This document shows, piece after piece, positions 1 to 10,269 of a DNA stretch of 64,000 nucleotides; the first letter of the stretch is position 1; each line of letters starts with the position of its first letter. The position numbers and the translations under genes were made by a program. The notes beneath the pieces are model-generated. The model saw nothing but the letters and a program-made list of their open reading frames with translations, had not been told where the DNA came from and made no database searches. Source of the stretch: Erythroxylum novogranatense (Eukaryota > Streptophyta > Magnoliopsida > Malpighiales > Erythroxylaceae); the NCBI GenBank assembly GCA_029891385.1, contig CM057233.1, positions 47,074,063 through 47,138,062 of the forward strand, written 5' to 3'.

Positions 1-291
1 GGTTTTGACTAATAACTCACAATCGTGACAACTATATAAAGATAATGAATAAAAAAACACAACAGGATCGAAAGCATAATTAATATATGATTAACAATTT
101 AAAACTAACAAGTTTAATAATTATAATTAATAATCAATAATATTAAGCATCGGCATTATCATGATAATATAAGGTACTTTTAAATATTTAATTAAAACAA
201 TAAAAACATAAATGTGATAAAAATGAATAAGTTATTTATAAATGAGTTATAGATAAATCAGTTATTAAGTATATATACTAAGAGCGACCGG
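1..291. other. AT-rich intergenic stretch, no feature seen
   Basis: Very AT-rich unique-looking sequence with short runs of TTAAT and AATAA. I see no coding frame, terminal motif or repeat shared with the rest of the window. Confidence 0.5.
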
Positions 292-1196
292 ATGAACGAC
301 CACGGAATAGATCCCTATCATCCATTTATTCCAGCGGCTTATATTCTTTCTTTTTCTTTCTTTCTGTTTATTGAATGTTGTGTCTTCGCACGATATACAT
401 TCAATCTTCTGACCCAAATATTTTGTCATTTTGTCAGGCGCGCTCTCTCTCTTTGTTTTTCCTCTCCGCCCTTGTCTTCCTCTTTTTCTGTTTATTGAAT
501 GTTGTGTCTTCGCGCGATATGCACGTAATCTTCTGACCCAATCTTTTGATGCAATAGTTTGTCAGGCGGTCGCGCTTGTGATTACTTAAAGAGCGAATGG
601 GATGGATGATCATGGAATAGATCCATGTTGTCTCCTTTCTCTGTCTTTGTTTTTCCTCTCCGCCCTTGCCTTCCTCTGCTTTTTCCATTCCAGTTGTGGT
701 TGTCGTAGCTGTTGTTGGTGTCGAGAGAGTATCAGTGGTTTCGACGTGAACCTTATACGTGAACCTAGCATAAGGTTGTTCACCAACTGGACGTCGGATG
801 TTGTAACCGCATCGTCTCGGTTTCCAGTTGTTCTTTACTTGTAAATCTTCTTTAAGCTTTTTTTGTTTTGGTGTGTACAGATATTTTTCGAGTTTCGTTG
901 TTGTTGCTGTCGACTATTGTTACAATCCACTGTTGTTCTTTGTCATTTGTTATTCTTGTCGACACGAAAATCAATGTTGACCAACCGTTGGCCTCTGAGA
1001 GACTTGGATATGAGCAGATTTATCATGTTGCCATCCTGAAAAAGGATGGCTCGAATAAAGAAGACGTAGTGGAGACTTCTGAAAAAGAGTGCCTCAAACA
1101 AAGAAGGCGTAGTGCAGACTTGGATATGAGGAGATTTATCATAAATTGCAAAGTTGCTACTTCACCACCAGCATCCTCTTTCCTTAAGTATACCGG
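292..1196. repeat. Unit 1 of a ~0.9-kb tandem duplication (unclassified)
   Basis: This unit begins at a GGATGAACGACCACGGAATA-like motif and is followed head-to-tail by a diverged second copy from 1197. Both share the same order: a C/T-rich tract, TGAATGTTGTGTCTTCGC blocks, a TTCTTTAAGC block and a 3' part with CTTGGATATGAG motifs. The start of the pair is offset by 905 bp but the 3' part by 876 bp, so there are internal indels. An open frame at 868-1215 covers the 3' part, but the two copies differ by many amino-acid changes and contain an internal duplicate of the same nucleotides, so I do not call a gene. Family unknown; no LTR, TIR or Helitron end was recognised. Confidence 0.6.
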
Positions 1197-2070
1197 ATGG
1201 AAGACCACAAAATAGATCCCTATCGTCCATTTAATCCAGCGGCTTATATTCTTTCATTTTCTTTCTTTCTGTTTATTGAATGTTGTGTCTTCGCGCGATA
1301 TACACGCAATCTTCTGACCCAAATATTTTGTCATTTTTCAGTAGCGCTCTCTCTTTGTTTTTCCTCTCGCCTTGTCTTCCTCTTTTTACGTTGTTGAATG
1401 TTGTGTCTTGCGCGATATGCACGCAATCTTGACCCAATCTTTTGATGCAATAGTTTGTCGGTGACGCCATGACTACTTAAAGAACGAATGGGATGGACGA
1501 TCACGGATAGATCCATGTTGTCTCCTTTCTCATCTTTATTTTCCTCTCCGCCTTGCCTTCCTCTGCTTTTCCATTCTAGCTGTGGTTGTCGTGCTTGTTG
1601 TTGGTGTCGAGAGAGTATCGATGGTTTCGACGTGAACTAATCGTGAACCTAGCATAAGGTTGTTCACCAACCGGACGTCGGATGTTGTAACGCATCGTCT
1701 CGATTTCGATTGTTCTTTACTTGTAAATCTTCTTTAAGCTTTTTTGTTTTGGTGTGTGATGTTTTTCGAGTTTCGTTGTTGTTCTTTGTCATTGTTGTTC
1801 TTGTCCTTGTTGTTGCTATCATTGTTTTCTTTGTCGAACACGGAAATCAATGTTGACCAACTGTTGGCCTACAGCATACTTGGATATGAGCAGATTTATC
1901 ATGTTGCCATCCTGAAAAAGGATGGCTTGAATAAAGAAGACGTAGTGGAGACTTTTGAAAAAGAGTGCCTCAAACAAATAAGGCGTAGTGCAGACTTGGA
2001 TATGAGGAAATTTATCATAAATTGCAAAGCTGCTACTTCACCACCAGCATCCTCTTTCCTTGTACATATT
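1197..2070. repeat. Unit 2 of the ~0.9-kb tandem duplication
   Basis: Diverged direct repeat of the preceding unit. Several differences are small losses near CAG or CCG triplets (for example GTCAGGCG in unit 1 against GTCGGTG here). The best conserved part is the last 200 bp, where the same frame remains open (1744-2151) but with substitutions that mostly change the amino acid, arguing against coding constraint. Confidence 0.6.
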
Positions 2071-3315
2071 TTTTTCTCATGTCAGAAAGGAACTCCTCTG
2101 TCAAAGCAGAGGTTTCAGGATTATCACTGGGAATCATCTACTTTAATCTGAAAATGGATGCCTGGAACAAAGAAGGCGTAGTGCAGACTTGGATATGAGC
2201 ATATTCATCGTCAGTCTCTGTCCATATAGCAGCTACTTATGATGCAATAGGAAGATTGTAAATGCGTTGACCAAGATTTTCTTATAGTCATTCATAATGC
2301 ATGAATCATACCTCTTTAGGTTGTGTACAGATGACCTACAGCTTTGTAAAATTTTAGAAGACGTAGTGCAGATTTTAATAATATAGTAACTGCACATATC
2401 ACTTTGTGCTATTTTTCAAGAATGTGACATATCGCTTTGTAAAGTTTTATGTCTTACTTTAAACTTCTCTAACTTTTACTCTTTATATCTTACTTGATCC
2501 GCTTTTCACTTTTCAATATCGACTTTGATCATTTCACTTTTATCGTCTCACTTCTATCGTCTAAACTTCTTAATTGGGAGGTGATTTGTTTTTCTATCGT
2601 CTAAGCTTCTTAATTTGGAGGTGATTTGCTTTAAATACCTTTCCATCTTACCTTTTCACCCTCTGCTTTTGGATAACTTTAAATCAGATGAAATATCATA
2701 TGAGCAGATTTATCATGTTGCCATTTCAAAATTGTAATATTAGATAGCATAATATAGTAGCGCATATATCGCTTCATGCTATTTTTCAACGTCTTTATTT
2801 CATCGTCTTACTTCTACATCGTCTTACTTTCGCTTTGTCTAACTTTTATCGTGCTACTTTGGTTATGTTACTTAATGCGCTTTTCAACTCAAATCGCTTT
2901 TCTACTTTAAATGCATTTTTCACTTTAAATGCCTTTTCGACTTCCGTCATTTTTTTTTCTTTAAATGCGCTTTTCAATGTCTTACTTTGATCGTTTCACT
3001 TCTTTGAAAGTTAAGATTAAGAGTAAAGGCGAAGTGAAAGTGAGATGATAACAATTGATCTTTCTTGTACTCGTTCATAATCGTGAATAAGTTTTTGGGT
3101 AACACTTTGAAGTCTCTTTGTCTATAAGATACCTCTTTAGGTTGTATCTGGATGGCCTCTGACTTTGTAAAGTTTTTGAAGGCGTAGTGCAGATTTGGAT
3201 ATGAGGATATTTATCATCTTGCGATTTCAAGAATAGTAATATTAGATAGCATAATATGGTAACTGCACATATCGCTTCGTGCTATTTTTCAGCATCTTAT
3301 TTTGATCGTCTTACT
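2071..3315. repeat. Degenerate copies of a GTAGTGCAGA cassette and simple CGTCT/TTTAAATGC repeats
   Basis: No gene is seen. Copies of one cassette occur near 2310-2420, 2690-2800 and 3125-3310. They share TACCTCTTTAGGTTGT, GAAGNCGTAGTGCAGA, a TTAGATAGCATAATAT block and CACATATCGCTTCGTGC, in the same order but with different losses. Between them, 2480-3000 is a loose short-period repeat of TTTAAATGCGCTTTTCA- and CGTCTTACTT-like words, related to the minisatellite of the neighbouring Sirevirus-like LTRs. Confidence 0.5.
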
Positions 3316-3620
3316 TGTTAAGTCAAATGACTTTACATATATGATTTTGATGAATAACAGACGAAGTTGAAAAGACAGACGAAGAAGAGAAAAACAGACG
3401 GAGTTGAGAAAGTAGACGAAGTTAAAAATAGATGGAGTTGAAAAAGTAGACGAAGTTATAAATATAGATGGAGTTGAAAAAGTAGACGAAGTTAAAAATA
3501 TAAACGGAGTTGAAAAAGTAGACGAAGTTAACAATACAGACGGAGAATACAAAAGTCAGATGAAGACATAAAGACAGAGGAAAAGCATCTGAACAAAAAT
3601 AGGCGAAGCCTGGCAGCATT
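3316..3620 (+). repeat. Truncated Sirevirus-like LTR head with 34-36-bp minisatellite
   Basis: Starts with TGTTAAGTCAAATGACTT, the conserved LTR start seen on either strand at 4757, 5632, 49333, 58192, 58264 and 58657, followed by ATGATTTTGATGAATAAC. From about 3360 it becomes a tandem array of AGACGGAGTTGAAAAAGTAG-type units; four clear GTAGACGAAG starts lie at 3412, 3446, 3482 and 3518. The downstream LTR body with TATA box is absent, so this is a fragment. Confidence 0.75.
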
Positions 3621-4260
3621 TAATCGAAAAGGCGAAAATTCAATTTCCTTGTGAGAGAAGTAACGAGCTGTGACGAACTACATCAAATTTGCTATGAAAC
3701 ATAATGGACACTGGAGTAGGAAACTCGAATGTTTAATAAAATTGATCCTGATATTAGGAATATAATGGAGTGACGTCGCACTTCAGGATTTACAGACTTC
3801 CATGTTCATTTAAATTGAACTTGAACAAGGCTACATGCCCTAACGAATAACCATGGCCATCTATCCATACGCATTTAAATCTATCTCACGTATTTTGGAC
3901 ACATCCAACCTTATGCTTTCCATTGCTTTCTCTCCTAACAAATAACAATCAAATATTTCTTTTAGTAAAAATAAAGTTAAAATGATTTTCAAAATTATAT
4001 TATAACAATTGAAGGTATGTTTAAAATATCCTTATTTGAAAACCATAAGTTCAAAGTTTTGCAATATATATTTTCTTAAGATAATATCAATACACAACTT
4101 AAAATCTCATATAGAAAGTAAGTGACTAATTTTACCTTGTCCTCTGCAAGTACTTTAAAGACATCTTTTGGATCCCATAATCTACTACGTGTATTGGGAT
4201 ATCTAGATTCTTAACGTACAACTTCCTTTCCCATTTCTTCCATTAAGTCATGCATTTCTA
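3621..4260. other. Stretch without recognisable gene
   Basis: No sustained frame. A short CTTGTGAGAGAAGT motif near 3650 also occurs on the other strand near 56725, between Sirevirus pol and its extra ORF, suggesting eroded Sirevirus internal DNA. The rest is AT-rich and unassigned. Confidence 0.35.
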
Positions 4261-4467
4261 ATGTGTTTTCGAGAAATGGACGGTTTGTTGAAGCAGTATC
4301 AATGGGTGGACATCTTAGCTAAACCATTAAGTGAAGAACAGTTCAGAAATCGACGAAATCTCAACATGGTTAAATATATCATAAAATCAAAACCAAAGGC
4401 CAATATTTTTAGGACAATAAATTCATATTTACGTGAACTTGAAAAGCAAACGAAATGTGACAAGTAG
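4261..4467 (+). pseudogene. Copia pol C-terminal remnant (RNase H tail)
   Basis: A short frame contains WVDILAKPLSEEQFRNRR, matching the plant Ty1/copia pol C-terminus, where a (A/V)DI(F/L)TKPL motif follows the RNase H domain. Only this tail is left; reverse transcriptase and most of RNase H are missing. Shortly downstream the frame runs into AGACGAAAG/CAGACG minisatellite of a Sirevirus-like LTR instead of normal 3' internal DNA, as also happens at 46738 and 63665. Dead fragment; family call is good, lineage is inferred from the adjoining LTR sequence. Confidence 0.7.
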
Positions 4468-4645
4468 ACGAAAGAAGAAAAACAGACGCAAGTTGAAAAG
4501 CAGACGAATGCAAAAGCAGACGAAAGCAAAAGTAAAAGACAGAACTTAACTAAATAACTGCTTGTTTCAAGGTTCAAGAAGCAAGATTGAAGAAGCAGTT
4601 GAACAGGAAGGTTATAAATAAGAGTTGAAGTCAACATATTATTTA
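4468..4645 (+). repeat. Sirevirus-like LTR body fragment with TATA box
   Basis: CAGACG-type minisatellite followed by TTCAAGAAGCAAGATTGAAG and TATAAATAAGAGT. The same order occurs in the plus LTR at 59035-59090. TATAAATA at 4613-4620 is the probable core promoter of the LTR. Truncated on both sides. Confidence 0.7.
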
Positions 4646-4870
4646 TGTTTTCGCATTCTCCGTCTGTTTTTCTACTTTGTCTATTTTTGTACTTCATCAG
4701 TTTTTGTTCTTCTGTTATTCATTAAAATCATATATGTCAAGTCATTTTGACTTAACATGCTTTTCAATAGGTTCCGTCTGTTTTTCTTCATCTGTTTTTC
4801 ATCGTCTGCTTTTTCATCATTATTTGTATTTCATCAAAATCATTGATGTCGAGTCGTTTTGACTTAATAA
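4646..4870 (-). repeat. Two successive inverted Sirevirus-like LTR heads
   Basis: On the minus strand two LTR starts (TGTTAAGTCAAAATGACTT-like) begin at 4757 and near 4869, each followed by ATGATTTTGATGAA and then CAGACGG-type repeats. They face the plus-strand fragment just before, giving a tail-to-tail arrangement. Both are truncated after about 100 bp. Confidence 0.65.
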
Positions 4871-5390
4871 TCTCGTCCTTTTTAACTACATAGATTTTTT
4901 CTGTCACGTAGATTGAGTTTTCAATTAATAGGTACAATCTTCTAGCCGCTATAATAATGTCAAACACTGCCAATAGCGTATTGCAGAAGTAGACCAGAAC
5001 AGAGATTGACGTTTCAATTCATACGTGATAGACTTCTGGACACCGTCATAATTATTTATTTGTGGCAAGGAAAGACACGCTAACCCCCAAAATGTATGAA
5101 TCACTTTCACATCTGTTTTTCTTGTATCCAATAATCTTCTAACTGCTATGATAATGTCGATTCCTGCCAAATGCCAATAACGTATTCCAGAAGTAAGCAA
5201 ACATGAGGAGTGCAAAGAGAAGAAGAGGACCAGAACAGAGATTGACGTTTCAATTCATAGGTGATAGATTTCTCACGTGCTACTCCTGACAGGTTGACCT
5301 TCTACAATTATTTTCTGTTTTTCGCAAGAAGAAGACGACCAGAATAGAGATTGCTTGAATCTTGAAAGAACCGATTATTCAATTGAGTTT
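4871..5390. repeat. Duplicated copy of the Helitron 5'-side sequence
   Basis: The block CCTTTTTAACTACATAGATT, TTTCAATTAATAGG, GCCAATAGCGTATTGCAGAA and ACCAGAACAGAGATTGACGT is repeated at 5636-5954 about 760 bp downstream, and its last part again at 26287. ACCAGAACAGAGATTGACGT-like cores start at 4993, 5229, 5739 and 26289. The copies are interleaved with LTR heads, so LTR head and Helitron flank appear to have been duplicated together. No coding sequence. Confidence 0.55.
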
Positions 5391-5636
5391 TGTAACTAAC
5401 TCACACTGATTCTTAATTCACACGTGGTTTGCTTTCGTCTACTTTCCATCGTCTGCTTTTACTCCCGTCTACTTTTACACAACTTTAAATGCCTTTTGCT
5501 TTAAATGCGCTTTTGCTTCAAATGGTTTTGCTTCCATCTGCTTTTCAACTTTCGTCTTCTTTTCATCGTCTCCTTTTTCATCATTATTTGTACTTCATCA
5601 AAATCATTTATGTAAAGTCATTTTGACTTAACAATC
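5391..5636 (-). repeat. Sirevirus-like LTR fragment with adjoining polypurine tract
   Basis: Minus-strand LTR start (TGTTAAGTCAAAATGAC) near 5632, directly preceded on that strand by AAAAAGGAGGAGAT, a polypurine tract of the type seen at 49334. CGTCTGCTTTT-type repeats and TTTAAATGCGCTTTT words follow toward lower coordinates. Truncated. Confidence 0.65.
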
Positions 5637-6921
5637 TCCTCCTTTTTAACTGCATAGATTTCTTCTGTCAAGTAGATTGACGTTTCAATTAATAGTTATA
5701 ATGTCAAACACTGCCAATAGCGTATTGCAGAAGTAAACACCAGAACAGAGATTGACGTTTTAATTCATAGGTGAGACCGTCATAATTTTTTACTTGTGGC
5801 AAGGAAAAACACGCTAACCCCCAAAATGTATGAACCAAACATTCAGACCTGTTTTTCTTGTATGGAATAATCTTCTAACTGGTATAATAATATCGATTCC
5901 TGCCAAAAACGTATTGAAGAAGTAAGCAAACATGAACAAAATTAGAGAAGAAGATGTTAGAGTAGTGCCCTGAAGGCAATCGCCTTTAGCGCATTTTGTA
6001 CAAATTTGTGTACAGTCTTTATGAATAAATGAAGAAAGGCATATTTCATTACGTTGCTGTTCATTATTAATGAACTGATATTGATCAGTAAGCAAATTAA
6101 TGAAGTCCATGATATATGACATAGCATGAAGGAAATTGTGATGTGATCATACTACTGAGATTCCTATCATGTGCAATTATGTCGAGATCTAAATTATCCT
6201 AGTCATAGGATTCTTGAGGCCGGACATCGATAATCCGGAAAGACTAGCACATCTCAAACTCCTTAATTTGTTCAAGCAGTGGATCTTAGAAGCTGTAAAT
6301 ATGAGATATTTAGGGTTGAGATATGGATGCTTACTAGAGGTAGTAAGTACATTGGATGACCTGCTATGAGATCATCACATGGATGTCCTATTCTAATGTC
6401 AGTGATAATCTCATCATAGCAATGGTGCAAGTATCCTTAGACTTGAGGTGCTCGAGGATATCTTGAATCTTGATTACGTGCTTTGACTCCATTCCTTGTT
6501 GCCTTACAGAGGTCGCTCATAGGGTGGTGCTTGGGTGCGACTTGAGGTATTCAAAGGTAATTGAGTAGCCAATAAAGGATTCACCACTACGTGATAGCGA
6601 AGTTGATACCCATGGCCTCTTATCGGGTCATTACTTAGAAATCTCTGGCGGAGTATATATGTCATGAAGAGTGTCTTGATGACATATAAAGTAATGAGTC
6701 CCAAGACAAGAACTGATATCACTGGACTAGATTTGGCGTAGTCGATCTAGTAAAGAGTTGACACTTTGCCCATACTCATAACCAAGTGGGGTATAGCGTG
6801 GTGAAAGGACGAATTGCACGGTAATTGTCTATGGAAAGGTTCGTAATATGGTTCATGATGAGTATAAGTTCATTCGTCAAACCAATTACTTTCCGGTCAA
6901 TTGGGGGTCATGATGTGTTGC

Positions 6922-8690
6922 TGACCGCGCGTCGTAACGCTAATCAAAATTAAAATAACTAGACTACTACTGTAGCAGTGGCAAGTCTAGGTCGATCCCA
7001 CAGAGAGTGTGTGTAAAGTTAAAGAAATGAAATTAATCGGTGTTTACACTAAATGGGGGGATTTTGGATTTTTAAAAGAAGAAATTAAAATAAAACTAAC
7101 TAATAAAAACAAAACAAAGAAAACATGCAAGAAATGATAAATGTGGGGAATTTGGTAGGGACCCGGTTCTTCGGTTCAATCTCGGCCTACACCCTGGCTA
7201 AGCACATTTTATTAATTTGTTGCTCTTTAACCTCTCCTAGAAATTATTAATCGTGGATTAAAAATTAACCCGAGTTTTCCCTTAAGTTATGTTTAATCAA
7301 GATAAGATCGTTGATTAAACCTAACTACCTAATAACCTAGGATACGATCTCTAGATTTAATTAGGCGAGAGCATTACGAATTAGGAGAACCGATTAATCA
7401 AGACAACAACCACATAAGCTCGGGTCATTTAACCTAGGTCATGTTATCCCTAATGATTACGAATCATTAGTCGCTACACATGAATTTCAACATAACAATT
7501 ACGAATTAAATTGAAATTCTAGCAATGGGTTCGCAATTAGCAATTCGATGAACGCATTAAAATTACCAAATCACAATTCCCAATAGGTTCATACACAAAT
7601 AACCGAATAATAACGAAAATCCGATTATCCATACATAAAACCCAAATCAGTTAAAATCGGATAACACAAACAATTTCTAATGAGAGAAAGAAACAACAAA
7701 CTAATTAAAAAAATACTTAACCCGGGTCGTCGGCTTCGATGTTACCTCCGAACCGGCGTCGAGACGTCTAGCTCTTCATAAATCTTGTCCAATAAATTGC
7801 TTCAGCCTCATCCAAAGTCCCTACTCAAATACCCCTCTACTGCCAACTCTTACGCAACTCTAGTGACTTGTCACTGTTCATGATTTGACAAATAAACTTT
7901 GAGATTTATTGTCCTCGCTACTGTGCACGGCCTCAGCAACCAAGTCTCCACGCCTGCTTCACCTCTGCGCTCTCCCTGCTTGCGCCGCAGTCTTCGTTTT
8001 TTATTTCCAGCCCTCGCGTCACTGTTCCTCTCTACTGTTGCTTTTTACTCTACTGTACAATCATATGACAATTAAACTTGCAACCCTCTTTAAAACCTTT
8101 CACGCCCGCAGACTTCTTCACCACGGGGCGCTGCGTTTTGCGCGCTGTTTCACTCCTTTATAGCGTTTATCAAAGCGCTTAACATCTTCGTTGTGCCCTC
8201 CATTTCATCACTTGCGTTAATGCTTGACCCACTCTCATTCCTTGTGTTGTGTCTTTAATTCCAACCATTAAAGTCTGCGTTGTTATCGTTTAATTGCTGC
8301 CGCCTAGAGTGTCCACTGGGCTTTTGATTTAAAGATGACCTTCTGGCCCTTGCTTGTGCGACGTCGTCTGTGCCTCCAAATTCTGTTCGTCGCTTATGTT
8401 CTCTTGATTTAATGCTCATGTGATTTAATTTGTGACCCCTATTGCCTTTATTATTTTTCATTTTCTTGTCATTTTGTTATTATTATTTTTTCTTCTTCCT
8501 CCATAAAAGCAAGTAGAAATAAATTTTCCAGAAATTGACCCATATATGATGCTTCTAACTCACTTTAATTTCTTTACTTCCGAATTGTACCTAAAATAAA
8601 ATATGAATTAAAGTGAGTATCTTAAGCAATTTTATGTCAATAATCGCTAAGTGAAAATAATTAAAAATATCAACAATTAAGCACATATCA
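6922..8690 (-). repeat. 3' LTR of the Athila/Tat-like element
   Basis: Minus-strand LTR from TGATATGTGC to GCGCGGTCA. Collinear with the 5' copy; differences are concentrated near 6970, 7365, 7722-7735, 8120-8250 and 8380-8450, many at CTG/CAG words. Short open frames inside it (for example 7909-8163 plus) are not genes. Confidence 0.9.
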
Positions 8691-8705
8691 AATACCCCCA
8701 CACTT
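8691..8705 (-). other. Polypurine tract of the Athila/Tat-like element
   Basis: Reads AAGTGTGGGGGTATT on the minus strand and abuts the 3' LTR start TGATATG, the expected place for plus-strand priming. Confidence 0.85.
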
Positions 8706-10200
8706 AGCTTTTGACCGTCCTCGGGCAAAACATCCAAATTAAGGTCAAAGATCCGAAACATTTACTCAATTCCCATATTTTCCAAGACAATATAATCATA
8801 AACAAAGATGAATAACTTTTAAAAATCATAGCAAGAAATCAACATTCCAAGCTTTTACTCATGATCAATCAACATTCAATATCTTCAAAAACTGAGCAAT
8901 CTAATGGTAGACTCGGAAAATGTATTTGGTTAAAATATATCAATAGGTACACTCAATACCATTCATGAACCTGACAATCCACAACTTTGCATATCATTTC
9001 ATTTCTCCACCACTAATGCTCACATGCAAAATCATGAATCAAAGGACTTTTAAAAGTTGTAATGTGGGCAAGGGTAAGGTGAGGTATATTTGGGTCAATT
9101 AGCATAAAAGCCATCAAAGCTAGTGAAACAAAAGTAACACTCATTAACAACTGGGTACCGTCAGCTATAATAAATGCAACATTTATCTTTCACAATCTTA
9201 TTCAGCTCTCACACACAAACCACATAAAGCACAAATCAATCCAAAGGAATCACTCATACAATTTTTTCTCAATGAAATAACAAGAGTGAACCTTTCAAAG
9301 AAACCTCAACCTCATATTCAACATTCTCAAATAACTCAATCATTACAACTCTAGAAAGATGCATAAATCATAAACAACTTTTAAACACATATGCAATTCT
9401 TCCTTGATAATTTTTTTTTCAATAATTTCTTTTTTTTTTCTTTTCTTCTCTTTTCCTTGTAAAAATTAAAGTAAACTACATCAACATGGGAATATCAATG
9501 ATAAGACATAAAATAACATCCCAATATTATAACCAACCCTCACATATATACACCCCCACACTAAGAATTTTGTATATCCACAACCTCAACAATCATAAAT
9601 GTTCCTCTAGCTTTATGACTTAGGTAGGACATTTGGTTAAGTTTAAAAGCATAAAATGTGGTTTATACAAAAAGAAAGATTAAAGCTCAAAGGGGTTTTT
9701 CAAGGGAAAAATCATGTCAATAGGGTAGGTCATTTGGCCAATGTAGCTTATGAAAAACAAAGAATGCCTAATCATTTCCATACAATGCATGTGATAAAAA
9801 TGTGGTCTCGAATAGAAATTCAACGCAAAATCGGGACGTACATGTCATGAAGGTCACACATTATCAAAAAGCAATAAGACTGATATGGATGTGTCAGTCA
9901 AATAAGGCTCAAATTCTCACTGGCTTTGTCTACCATTAGTCACTACTCTTCTAAAGATAATGCATATCGACCAATCACAAGAACAAAAGTGCATGCTAAA
10001 GTTGCTATGAAATTATCCAGTCAGTCCACACTCCAATCATGATCATATAATCCCAGAAGCAATAGAAAATGAGAAAATGTTTGTTTCATTTGTTTTATTC
10101 TTTCTCTCATTTTGATTGAAAACTTAAAAACAAGTAAAACAAACAAATTCGAAAACACACACATGCATATGAAAAGTAATGCGAAAATGTAAAAGAAAAG
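8706..10200 (-). other. Non-coding 3' internal region of the Athila/Tat-like element
   Basis: About 1.5 kb without a convincing ORF on either strand; includes a T-rich tract at 9410-9465. A frame fragment with ...SALGRQPKEVN spelling at 10270-10200 (minus) resembles the end of gypsy polyproteins but is out of frame with the ORF upstream. Confidence 0.5.
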
Positions 10201-10269
10201 AAATTTACTTCCTTGGGTTGCCTCCCAAGCGCGCTTTGTTTGGGGTCACTGCTCGACTCCTTTTTCTCC

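Noticed and set aside
868..2151. Paired open frames (868-1215 and 1744-2151) sharing about 70 residues
   Set aside because: The frames come from the tandem DNA duplication, contain an internal duplicate of the same nucleotides, and most differences change amino acids. No family recognised; not called a gene.
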